Part shown: one piece after another, positions 6,762 through 13,059 of the stretch
How positions within the stretch are numbered: the first letter of the stretch is position 1
How the letters are laid out: every line of letters starts with the position of its first letter
Assembly: GCA_910585265.1 (NCBI GenBank)
Contig: CAJUCA010000067.1
Location: forward strand, 1 to 13,338
Length of the DNA stretch: 13,338 nt
Direction of reading: 5' to 3'
Source of the DNA: an uncultured Oscillospiraceae bacterium
GTDB taxonomy: Bacteria > Bacillota > Clostridia > Oscillospirales > Oscillospiraceae
The notes under the pieces: generated by a model
What the model saw: the letters and a program-made list of their open reading frames with translations, nothing else
Databases searched by the model: none
What the model was told of the DNA's origin: nothing
Program-made: the position numbers and the translations under genes

Positions 6762-7592
6762 ATGCCCTGCTTTCAAGTGAGCCCGGACGTTGAGCTGTAC
6801 TATGAGATCCACGGCGACCCCAACGGAACGGAAACCATCGCGTTTTTCAATGGGGTGATGGCATCGGTGAGCAGCTGGGCACTGCTCTACCCGGTGTTCG
6901 AGCGGGCGGGCTTCCGGGTCATTGTCCACGACTTCAAGGGCCAGCTCAAGTCCTCCAAGCCGGCGGGACCCTACTCCTTTGCCCAGCACTGCGCCGAGGC
7001 CAAGGCCCTGTTCGAGTTTCTGGGGGTGGAGAGGCTCCATCTGGTGGGCACCTCCTACGGCGGAGAGGCCGCCATGAAGTTCGCGTTCCTCTACCCGGAG
7101 ATGACCCGGTCTATCTCGGTGATCGACTCGGTGAGTGAGCTGGACGAGGTATGTAAAGGCTTCGTGGTGGGCTGGAAGGTGCTGTGTGACACTGGGGACG
7201 GCGAGACCTTCTTCTGGGGGATGGCACCCAGCATCTATGGGCCGGAATTTCTGGCCAATAACCAGGAGATGCTGGCAGGACGGGCAAAGGCCATCAAGGA
7301 CAATCCCAACGGCTATCTGGAGGGGCAGAAAACCCTGTACGATACCTTTGCTCAGGACGTGTACATGACGGACGAGCTGTCCAAAATCCAGTGCCCCGCC
7401 CTGATCCTGTGCGGGGAGCAGGATATTTTGAAGCCCCCCAAGTTCTCAAAAATTCTGGCGGACAATATTCCTAACGCGGAGTACATCACGCTTCCGGACT
7501 GTGGCCATGTATCAATTTTTGAAAAGCCCAAGGAGCTGGAGAGTGCCATTTTTGGCTTTGTGATGAAACAATGTGCCCCCCGCGGGGGGTGA
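6762..7592 (+). CDS. Alpha/beta hydrolase 1
   Basis: The start chosen is the ATG at 6762, which follows a strong TAGGAGG; an upstream in-frame ATG at 6672 would put the GC-rich hairpin inside the coding sequence and lacks a binding site. The 276-residue protein is a canonical-length alpha/beta hydrolase with nucleophile elbow GTSYGG (Ser98), acid Asp221 in CGEQD and His249 in CGHVSI. The usual oxyanion-hole HG motif after the third strand is NG (FFNGVM, 28-33). It shares many positions with hydrolase 2 (8939-9754), including NG.M.S..SW and GPY, so the two are probably paralogues. Likely activities are ester, thioester or C-C bond hydrolysis. It has no signal peptide. It lies 13 bp before the CoA-transferase. 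Confidence 0.85.
   Translation: MPCFQVSPDVELYYEIHGDPNGTETIAFFNGVMASVSSWALLYPVFERAGFRVIVHDFKGQLKSSKPAGPYSFAQHCAEAKALFEFLGVERLHLVGTSYGGEAAMKFAFLYPEMTRSISVIDSVSELDEVCKGFVVGWKVLCDTGDGETFFWGMAPSIYGPEFLANNQEMLAGRAKAIKDNPNGYLEGQKTLYDTFAQDVYMTDELSKIQCPALILCGEQDILKPPKFSKILADNIPNAEYITLPDCGHVSIFEKPKELESAIFGFVMKQCAPRGG
7577..7590 (+). other. CCCCCCGCGGGGGG palindrome at the end of hydrolase 1
   Basis: A perfect 14-bp self-complementary run overlaps the last codons of hydrolase 1, just before the ribosome binding site of the CoA-transferase. It could fold only as a tight hairpin or pair between molecules. It may tune translation of the next gene. It may equally be an accident of Pro/Arg/Gly codon use. 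Confidence 0.3.
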
Positions 7593-7605
7593 AAGGAGCT
7601 GTTTG

Positions 7606-8925
7606 ATGATGAGCTATGAGGAAAAGTATATCAGCGTGGAAAAGGCCCTGTCCTTCGTCAAGTCCGGCGACGTGATCGTCACCGGGCTGGGCGCGGCGGA
7701 GGCCGGACTGTTCATGGGCCGGCTGCACACCATCGCGGACCGGGTGAAGGGCGTGAAGGTGACCAACTGCCTGCCCACCCACCCCTCCCAGATCTATCAG
7801 CCGGAGTACGCCGACGCCTTCGAGGTGGACGGCTGGTTCTTCGCCCCCCAGATGCGCAAGGCCCACGGCAACGGCAATATGGCCTACATCCCCAACCACC
7901 TGCACCTGGCCGCCACCAAGCGGCTCCAGTTTGTGAAGCCGGACATCTATGTAGGGGCCGCCTCCATGCCGGACAAGCACGGGTACATCTCCCTGTCCCT
8001 GTCCAACACCTACGAGAAGCGGATGATCCAGGCCGCCGGTCTGGTGATGCTGGAGGTCAACCCCAATATGCCCTACACCCTGGGGGACGTGCAGATCCAT
8101 GTGTCCGAGGTGGACCACCTGATCCGGGCGGACTATATGCCCCCCGTCACCCCCGACCTGCCCTTCACCGAGAAGGACGCCGCCATCGGCAGGCTCATCG
8201 CCGACATGGTGCCCGACGGCTCCTGCATCCAGCTGGGCATCGGCGGCATCCCCAACGCCGTGGCCGCCGCCCTGGAGAGCAAGAACGACCTGGGTGTCCA
8301 CACCGAAATGCTGACCAGCGGCATGATGCGGCTGGCCAAGCTGGGGGTGATCAACGGCAGGCGCAAGCAGATCAACCAGGGGAAGATCGTCACCACCTTC
8401 GCCATGGGCATCCCGGAGCTGTATGAGTTCATGGACTACAACCCCTCCGTGGCGGTGATGGACGGGGCCTGGGTGAACGATCCCTATACCATTGCCCAGA
8501 ACGACAACCAGGTGTCCATCAACACCTCCCTGGAGGTGGATCTCACCGGGCAGTGCGCCAGCGAGTCCATCGGCTCCCGCCAGTATTCCGGCACCGGAGG
8601 CCAGGCGGATACCGCCATCGGGGCTCAGATGTCCCGGGGCGGCAAGTCCATCATCGCGCTGTACTCCACCGCCATGGTGAAGGACCCCGCCACCGGGGAG
8701 AAGCGGGAGGTGTCCAAGATCGTGCCCCAGCTCACCACCGGGGCGGCGGTGACCCTGTCCCGGAACGACGTGGACCGGGTGGTGACCGAGTACGGCGTGG
8801 CCGAGCTGCGGGGCACCAGCCTGCGGGACCGGGTGGCCCGGCTTATCGAGATCGCCCACCCCAAGTTCCGGGAGGAGCTGTGGGAGCAGGCCGTCCAGGT
8901 GGGCATCCTGGGCAAGCGTCGGTGA
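7606..8925 (+). CDS. CoA-transferase, acetyl-CoA hydrolase/4-hydroxybutyrate CoA-transferase family
   Basis: The 439-residue protein matches the length and motifs of the Cat/AbfT group, which moves CoA between acetyl-CoA (or another acyl-CoA) and a free acid through a glutamyl-CoA intermediate. GIGGIPNAV is at 211-219; VHTEMLTSGM at 231-240 carries the expected catalytic Glu234; QCASESIG and QYSGTGGQADT follow in the C-terminal domain. The start at 7606 (ATGATG) is preferred because AAAGGAG lies at 7592-7598; a longer frame from 7573 would overlap hydrolase 1 and lacks that spacing. In this cluster, which has no acyl-CoA ligase, it is the only visible enzyme that could activate the imported acid. 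The exact acid is unknown. Confidence 0.92.
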   Translation: MMSYEEKYISVEKALSFVKSGDVIVTGLGAAEAGLFMGRLHTIADRVKGVKVTNCLPTHPSQIYQPEYADAFEVDGWFFAPQMRKAHGNGNMAYIPNHLHLAATKRLQFVKPDIYVGAASMPDKHGYISLSLSNTYEKRMIQAAGLVMLEVNPNMPYTLGDVQIHVSEVDHLIRADYMPPVTPDLPFTEKDAAIGRLIADMVPDGSCIQLGIGGIPNAVAAALESKNDLGVHTEMLTSGMMRLAKLGVINGRRKQINQGKIVTTFAMGIPELYEFMDYNPSVAVMDGAWVNDPYTIAQNDNQVSINTSLEVDLTGQCASESIGSRQYSGTGGQADTAIGAQMSRGGKSIIALYSTAMVKDPATGEKREVSKIVPQLTTGAAVTLSRNDVDRVVTEYGVAELRGTSLRDRVARLIEIAHPKFREELWEQAVQVGILGKRR

Positions 8926-8938
8926 GAGGGCTGAGACG

Positions 8939-9754
8939 ATGGCAAATTTTGAATTTCAGGGCAGAAGCATCTACTATGAGGAGCACGGGCAGGGCCGTCC
9001 CCTGCTGGTGCTGAACGGGATCATGATGTCCTGCAGGAGCTGGGCGGAGTTTGTGGAGCCCTTCTCCCGGGACAACCGGCTGATCCTGCTGGACTTCCTG
9101 GACCAGGGGCAGTCGGCCCGGATGGACGGGCCCTACGATCAGGGCATCCAGGCCCAGGTGGTGCTGGCCCTGCTGGATCATTTAAGCATCGACCGGGCCT
9201 GTGTGCTGGGCATTTCCTACGGCGGGGAGGTGGCCCTCCGGTTCGCCATCGCCCACGGGGAGCGGGTGGAGCGGCTGCTGCTGTTCAACACCACGGCCCG
9301 CACCGGACCCTGGCTGGGGGACATCGGGGACGCGTGGAACCTGGCCTCCGGGGACCCGGACGCCTATTACCTCACCACCATTCCCGTGATCTACTCTCCC
9401 GCCTTCTACCGGGAAAAGCGGGACTGGATGGCCAAACGCCGGGAGACCCTGCGCCCTGTGTTTGGCGACCCCGGCTTCATCCAGCCCATGATCCGCCTGA
9501 CCAACAGCTCCAGGAGCTACGACGTGGCGGATCGGCTGGGAGAGATCAAGGCCCCCACCCTCATCGTGTCCTGCCAGCAGGATTACCTCACGCCGGTGGA
9601 GGAGCAGCAGCTCCTGGAGCGGCGCATCCCAAACAGCCACTATGTGGTGATACCCGGCTGCGGCCACGCCTCCATGTATGAGCAGCCCATGCTGTTTGCC
9701 GCGCTGACGCTGGGCTTCTGCAACGCGTCAAAGTCGGAATATCACATTACCTGA
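8939..9754 (+). CDS. Alpha/beta hydrolase 2
   Basis: The 271-residue protein has nucleophile elbow GISYGG (Ser93), acid Asp215 in CQQDYLTP and His243 in CGHASM. As in hydrolase 1, the oxyanion-hole HG is NG (LNGIMM, 25-30). LDFLDQGQSA at 51-60 replaces the usual D-R-G-G-S loop. A cap region covers about 120-200. An AGAGGG precedes the ATG by 8 bases, and the gene begins 13 bp after the CoA-transferase stop, so the three genes are one unit. It has no signal peptide and so acts in the cytoplasm. The presence of two related hydrolases flanking a CoA-transferase suggests successive or alternative cleavage steps, but the substrate is not evident. Confidence 0.86.
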   Translation: MANFEFQGRSIYYEEHGQGRPLLVLNGIMMSCRSWAEFVEPFSRDNRLILLDFLDQGQSARMDGPYDQGIQAQVVLALLDHLSIDRACVLGISYGGEVALRFAIAHGERVERLLLFNTTARTGPWLGDIGDAWNLASGDPDAYYLTTIPVIYSPAFYREKRDWMAKRRETLRPVFGDPGFIQPMIRLTNSSRSYDVADRLGEIKAPTLIVSCQQDYLTPVEEQQLLERRIPNSHYVVIPGCGHASMYEQPMLFAALTLGFCNASKSEYHIT

Positions 9755-9764
9755 ATAATTTTGA

Positions 9765-9793
9765 TTGATTTTGCCGCTGGGAAAGGCTATACT
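9765..9793 (+). promoter_or_regulatory. Promoter of the TetR-family gene
   Basis: TTGATT (9765-9770) and TATACT (9788-9793) are separated by 17 bases in an AT-rich gap of 83 bp. This gives the regulator and probably hydrolase 3 their own transcription start, near 9800. Confidence 0.6.
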
Positions 9794-9797
9794 GGAT

Positions 9798-9811
9798 CCG
9801 ATAGAGATCGG
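9798..9811. promoter_or_regulatory. Palindrome CCGAT-N4-ATCGG at the TetR gene start point
   Basis: The inverted repeat CCGATAGAGATCGG starts 4 bases after the -10 box, the same relative place as operator 1 at the leftward promoter. Its sequence differs from the ATGAA-N6-TTCAT sites, so if it is an operator it may bind a different regulator or be a weak, divergent autoregulatory site. Confidence 0.4.
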
Positions 9812-9837
9812 CTCAACTAAAGAGGGGAGATTTTAAC

Positions 9838-10566
9838 TTGGATCACAGAGCCTTGATTAACCGGCCCAAAACCAAAAAAGGGCGGGAGACGCTCAACCGC
9901 ATCGTCAGTGCCGCCGCCCAGGAGTTTTACGAGAAGGGTTACCACAACGCGTCCATCAACGATATCACCCGCCGGGCGGGGGTGGCGTCGGGCACGTTCT
10001 ATGTCTACTTCGACGGAAAGTATAACCTGTACAAGTTCCTGCTGCTTCAGTGCAGCCACATGATCCGCAAGTACCTGAACCAGGCCGTCCGGGACTGCGC
10101 GACCCGCCGGGACGTGGAGGAGGTGGGCCTGCGGGAGTGGCTGAAGTTTGTGCAGGCGAACCGCTATATGTACCATATCATCTGGGAGTCGCTGTACATC
10201 GACAAGCAGCTGTTCACGGATTACTACGTGAATTTCTGCCGGTCCTACATGCGCGGCATCGACGCGGCCAAGGCGGCGGGGGAGATCCGCCCCGACATCG
10301 ACAGCGAGGTGCTGGCCTATACCCTGATGGGCGCGTCCAACTTCCTGGGCCTGAACTGGGGCCTGTTCCAGGACTACCCCACCGACACGGAAAAGGTGGT
10401 GGAGAGCTTCATGCAGATCATTGGGGCAGGCATATTCACCCAGCCGGACGAGGCACCCCGGACGGCCAGCCTGTCCTCCGCCATCTCCATCGAGGTGGAG
10501 TTTGACGACGATACCCTGGAGGAGGACGGCGAGGAAGAAGCCCCGGACAGCCAGCCGGAGGAGTAG
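9838..10566 (+). CDS. TetR/AcrR-family transcriptional regulator
   Basis: The predicted start is TTG at 9838, with GAGGGGAG at about 9822-9829 at good spacing; no ATG is as well placed. The 242-residue protein has a TetR DNA-binding domain: first helices at about 17-35, then helix-turn-helix ASINDITRRAGVASGTFYVYF (38-58) with the family GTFYVYF segment. The all-helical ligand domain runs to about 205. The last 22 residues are strongly acidic (EFDDDTLEEDGEEE...), an uncommon tail. Such proteins usually repress and are released by a ligand, often an acyl-CoA in fatty-acid or aromatic catabolism. It is the only regulator in the window, so it is the best candidate to bind the paired operators at 525-540 and 666-681; that link is inferred. 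Confidence 0.9.
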   Translation: MDHRALINRPKTKKGRETLNRIVSAAAQEFYEKGYHNASINDITRRAGVASGTFYVYFDGKYNLYKFLLLQCSHMIRKYLNQAVRDCATRRDVEEVGLREWLKFVQANRYMYHIIWESLYIDKQLFTDYYVNFCRSYMRGIDAAKAAGEIRPDIDSEVLAYTLMGASNFLGLNWGLFQDYPTDTEKVVESFMQIIGAGIFTQPDEAPRTASLSSAISIEVEFDDDTLEEDGEEEAPDSQPEE

Positions 10567-10620
10567 GGAACGGCCCGGCCCCTGCCCCCGGCGGAACACC
10601 AAAAAAGGAGCAAGGGCCTT

Positions 10621-11649
10621 ATGAACCATAGACCGCAGACGTTGACCACCGGGCGGCTGACCACCGCCTATTACCGGGCAGGGGAGGGGAACGGCAGACG
10701 GCTGCTGCTGATCCACGGCAATGTGTCGTCCGGCGCGTTCTACCTGCCCCTGTTTGACCAGCTCTCCCAGCAGTTTGATGTGATCGCCCCCGACCTGCGC
10801 TGCTTTGGCGGCAGCTCCGCCCTGCCGGTGGACGCCGTCCGGGGCTTCCGGGACTGGACGGAGGATCTGGCCGAGTTCACCGCCGCCTTGGGATGGGACC
10901 GCTTTGCCCTGGCGGGCTGGTCCATGGGCGGCTGCGTGGCCATGCAGTATGCCATGGATCACGGGGAACAGCTCACAGGGCTGATCCTCATCAACCCCGG
11001 CTCGCCCTACGGCTTCGGCGGGACGAAGGGGGAGGACGGCGTGATGCTGGAGCCGCCGGGGCTGGCCTCGGGGGGCGGCTGTGTCAACGCCCAGCTGGTG
11101 CAGTCCCTGCTGTCCGGCGAGCGGGAGTTTTTGCGCGCCACGCTGAACAGCGTGTATTTCAAGCCCCCCTTCCGCATGGACAGCCAGTGGGAGGAGCGGT
11201 TGATTGACGAGATGCTGAAGACCAAGGTGGGGGATGGGATGTATCCCGGCGACACCCGCCAGGTACCCCAGTGGCCCTTTGTGGCGGCGGGGGACAAGGG
11301 CGTCTGCAACACCATGGCCCCCAACCACAGCGGCCTGTCCGCCCTGGCGGACGCCCCGGTGAAGCCGCCCGTCCTGTGGGTGCGGGGGGACGGCGATATT
11401 ATGGTAAGCGACACTTCCCTGTGCGACTTCGGTTACCTGGGGCAGGCGGGCGTGGTCCCCGGGTGGCCGGGGGCGGAGGTTATCCCGCCCCAGCCCATGG
11501 TGGCCCAGACCAGGGCGGTGCTGGCGCGGTATGCCGCCAATGGCGGGAGATTCCAGGAGGTTGTGCTGTCTGGCGGACATGGCTGCCACTTGGAATCGCC
11601 CGTGCGGTTTGTTGAGGCCGTAGCGGCCTTCGTGACCAAGGCGGAATGA
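10621..11649 (+). CDS. Alpha/beta hydrolase 3 (long-cap type)
   Basis: The 342-residue protein has the usual oxyanion-hole HGN (32-34), nucleophile elbow GWSMGG (Ser101), an acid in RGDGD (Asp257 or Asp259) and His320 in GGHGCHLESP. It is about 70 residues longer than hydrolases 1 and 2, with a long cap (about 130-245) rich in Gly and Pro. It is therefore not a close paralogue of those two. AAAAAAGGAG ends 10 bases before the ATG, and the gene starts 54 bp after the TetR stop, so it is probably transcribed with the regulator. It may be an esterase or C-C hydrolase. It is the last gene of the rightward run before DNA of lower GC and different character. Confidence 0.87.
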   Translation: MNHRPQTLTTGRLTTAYYRAGEGNGRRLLLIHGNVSSGAFYLPLFDQLSQQFDVIAPDLRCFGGSSALPVDAVRGFRDWTEDLAEFTAALGWDRFALAGWSMGGCVAMQYAMDHGEQLTGLILINPGSPYGFGGTKGEDGVMLEPPGLASGGGCVNAQLVQSLLSGEREFLRATLNSVYFKPPFRMDSQWEERLIDEMLKTKVGDGMYPGDTRQVPQWPFVAAGDKGVCNTMAPNHSGLSALADAPVKPPVLWVRGDGDIMVSDTSLCDFGYLGQAGVVPGWPGAEVIPPQPMVAQTRAVLARYAANGGRFQEVVLSGGHGCHLESPVRFVEAVAAFVTKAE

Positions 11650-12000
11650 GGCAACTCGTTGGGGAAGCCTGTGGTCCAAGGCTGGGATGAGATAGTTCGG
11701 GCGGATACAGCCTGTTTTCAGACAGAAGGCTGACGCTGTTTTAGGCAAAGCGGTTATTCTTTGTTTACGGCATAGCAATTTCTGAGAATCACGAATCCTG
11801 TGTGGAGCTTGAGAAAGCACGCCCTGGTCAGATGTTCTGCTGCTGTCCGGGGCGTGCCTTTGGTTTGACCACATAACCAGCCACAGACAGGTGTGGAAAC
11901 AACGGAGAACGTATCATCGGAAAGTGCCGAAAAGGAATTGCGCTGGAGTGGAAACAACTATAAACCACGAGAAAAGATAACAAAAAATTCCTTACCGCTG
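11650..12000. other. Gene-free stretch with short repeats
   Basis: I see no convincing gene here. It holds a 6-bp stem (CAGCCT 11708-11713 with AGGCTG 11727-11732), a weak candidate end of the upstream transcript; a stem GCACGCCC (11817-11824) with GGGCGTGC (11850-11857) around a 25-base loop; and two copies of GTGGAAACAAC (11893-11903 and 11948-11958) 55 bp apart. Base composition falls compared with the operon. Next to a tRNA attachment site, the repeated 11-mers could be arm sites of an integrase, but this is speculative. Confidence 0.4.
11698..11712 (+). repeat. 15-bp direct repeat, left copy
   Basis: CGGGCGGATACAGCC here is repeated exactly at 13240-13254 in the same orientation. The two copies bracket the tRNA half and the integrase relic. 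Flanking bases are not alike. Confidence 0.6.
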
Positions 12001-12045
12001 TTGGTAAGGATGAGGTCTCCAGTTCAAATCTGGATAGCAGCTCCA
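12001..12045 (+). tRNA. 3' half of tRNA-Thr(GGU), attachment-site remnant
   Basis: The 45 bases fit standard tRNA numbering from position 32 to 76: anticodon loop TTGGTAA with anticodon GGT, 3' anticodon strand GGATG, variable loop AGGTC, T stem TCCAG/CTGGA around TTCAAAT, acceptor strand TAGCAGC, discriminator T and encoded CCA. The 5' half is missing: the bases before 12001 (CCGCTG) do not pair with GGATG, and no matching GCTGCTA acceptor start lies upstream. This is the expected shape of an attachment site made when an island inserts in a tRNA gene. It is not a working tRNA. Confidence 0.85.
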
Positions 12046-12048
12046 AGA

Positions 12049-12084
12049 AACTCCTGAAATCGGTGGATTTCGGGAGTTTTTGTT
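12049..12084 (+). terminator. Intrinsic terminator after the tRNA half
   Basis: AACTCCTGAAATC (12049-12061) pairs with GATTTCGGGAGTT (12066-12078) around a GGTG loop, with one G-U pair, then TTTTGTTCT. The hairpin begins 3 bases after the CCA, the normal place for a tRNA terminator, so it was carried along with the tRNA 3' end. Confidence 0.85.
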
Positions 12085-12104
12085 CTGTTTTCGCCGAAAA
12101 TAAT

Positions 12105-12151
12105 GTGGGTCAAAAAGTGGGTCAGGTGGAGTGACCCACAACTTGACCCAC
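12105..12151. repeat. Symmetric array of four GTGGGTCA boxes
   Basis: Boxes lie at 12105-12112 and 12117-12124 (GTGGGTCA) and at 12132-12139 and 12144-12151 (TGACCCAC). Gaps are 4, 7 and 4 bases, so each pair repeats every 12 bp and the two pairs face each other. A fifth, 7-base match (TGGGTCA) is at 12223-12229. Placement between the tRNA attachment core and the 3' end of the integrase relic suggests arm-type integrase or excisionase binding sites, by inference. Confidence 0.75.
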
Positions 12152-12181
12152 ACGGGGAAATGTGCGGAAAGGGTTAGAGAA

Positions 12182-12220
12182 CACCGGGCAGGAAGTTTGG
12201 CCTTCCTGCCCGGTGCTTTT
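12182..12220. terminator. 14-bp perfect hairpin, probable terminator
   Basis: CACCGGGCAGGAAG (12182-12195) and CTTCCTGCCCGGTG (12202-12215) pair perfectly around a 6-base loop. On the plus strand it is followed by C then four Ts. On the minus strand it lies 24 bases beyond the end of the integrase fragment and is followed by TTCTCT. It may end transcription from either side. Confidence 0.65.
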
Positions 12221-12239
12221 GATGGGTCAAGGGGTGTGT

Positions 12240-12548
12240 TCATATCATCTGGCTCATGAAATTACCCATGGTCTCCGCCGCTTGGTCCTGCATCTGGCGT
12301 GTGGCGTGGGTGTAGGTGCGCAGGGTAAACCCCGCGTCGTAGTGGCCCAGCATACTGGAGACTGTCTTGATATCCACGCCGTTCTGGAGTGCCAAGGTGG
12401 CGAAGGTATGTCTCGTATCGTGGAAACGCATCTGGAGCAGTTCTGCTCCTCGCTTCAGCACCCGGTGTAGTATATGGAGCACGCTGTCCGAGGAGATGGG
12501 CCGCCTGTGGACGAGGGAAGCACATACTGACTGTTGATTTTGTTCCAC
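12240..12548 (-). pseudogene. Tyrosine integrase relic, C-terminal part
   Basis: The minus-strand frame (102 codons from a GTG at 12548) holds the tyrosine recombinase catalytic end: RFHDTRHTFATLALQNG with His43 and Arg46, LGH with His69, and the nucleophile Tyr79 in LRTYTHAT. It ends AAETMGNFM, as in many Firmicutes element integrases. The stretch before PISSDSV looks frameshifted: the neighbouring minus frame reads MCFPRPQ, which fits the FPSP-type segment expected there, and the good match then moves to the other frame. The first codons Val-Glu continue in register from the Ala-Val-Glu end of the inverted core. It is not a functional enzyme by itself. Confidence 0.85.
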
Positions 12549-12873
12549 TGTTTTCGGAGAATTTGCAAAAGCTCTACAAAAAAGTAGTTAAATGGCGGAG
12601 CGGATCGAGTCCAAGAATCAGCCTAAGGGGTTGGGTGCCAAAACGGTGCGGAGTATCAACCAAGCGATCCCCTTGGCGATGGTTTTCGCCATCGATGAGC
12701 TGGCCACAGGGCTGCGCCGGGGCGAGTTGCTGGGCCTCAAATGGGAGAATATCGACCTGGAGCGGGGTACGATCCAGGTACACTGCCAGATCGCCCGGAT
12801 CGATGGCGAGGTGGTGGAGGCTCCGCTCAAGTCGAAGAACTCCTATCGCAGTGTGTCCATTGGGCAGGATGCC
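12549..12873 (+). pseudogene. Tyrosine integrase relic, inverted central part
   Basis: On the plus strand, opposite to its flanks, lie ENLQKLYKKVVK (12557-12592) and, after a one-base frame change, AERIESKNQPKGLGAKTVRSINQ and ATGLRRGELLGLKWENIDLE with the first catalytic arginine, then PLKSKNSYRSVSIGQDAVE. These are the end of the core-binding domain and the start of the catalytic domain. About 50-60 residues normally found between INQ and ATGLRRGE seem to be missing. The segment is bordered by TTCCAC (12543-12548) and GTGGAA (12874-12879). Turning it around joins it in frame to the C-terminal part. Frame change, deletion and inversion mark it as dead. Confidence 0.82.
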
Positions 12874-12960
12874 GTGGAAATCCAAAGAGGATAATTTCCT
12901 CAACAGAATTTTGCCGATGTTGGGCTTGATGTGGTTGTCGATATAGCCCCAATTCTTCGT
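12874..12960 (-). pseudogene. Tyrosine integrase relic, N-terminal core-binding fragment
   Basis: The minus strand reads a 29-residue stretch including GYIDNHIKPNIGKILLRKL, the typical end of the first helices of the SAM-like core-binding domain of Tn916-type integrases. It stops matching at the GTGGAA border, where the inverted segment begins. Beyond 12960 the frame continues but I see no integrase similarity, so the N-terminal arm-binding domain is lost or lies elsewhere. Confidence 0.7.
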
Positions 12961-13038
12961 AGCGACACACCATACCATAGGTTGGCAGGAATAGCTACTG
13001 GGAACGGGAATAATTATCAAGACAGACACATATCTCTG

Positions 13039-13058
13039 CCTGCGTTTGCGGGTTTTTT
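13039..13058 (+). terminator. Possible intrinsic terminator
   Basis: CCTGC (13039-13043) and GCGGG (13048-13052) form a short stem with one G-U pair, followed by six Ts. The stem is short, and no plus-strand gene ends here, so it may be a leftover. Confidence 0.45.
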
Positions 13059-13059
13059 C

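Noticed and set aside
7573..7605. Earlier start for the CoA-transferase
   Set aside because: It overlaps hydrolase 1 and lacks a binding site; AAAGGAG at 7592-7598 points to 7606.
7486..8859. A 457-codon open frame on the minus strand
   Set aside because: It is the complement of the CoA-transferase gene, is extremely rich in Gly, His, Val and Asp, and has no motif.
9817..11874. A 685-codon open frame on the minus strand
   Set aside because: It lies antisense to the TetR and hydrolase 3 genes, has a His/Gln/Gly/Ala-rich composition typical of GC-rich shadow frames, and no recognisable domain or binding site.
12105..12151. The repeated boxes as a CRISPR array
   Set aside because: Repeats are 8 bp with 4-7 bp gaps and half are inverted; no cas gene is near.
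11992..12243. An 83-codon minus-strand frame
   Set aside because: It is the reverse complement of the tRNA half, terminator and box array; frames of this kind over tRNA genes are a known annotation artefact.
12574..13029. A single 151-codon minus-strand protein
   Set aside because: Only the stretch at 12874-12960 resembles an integrase; the rest is antisense to the inverted integrase core.
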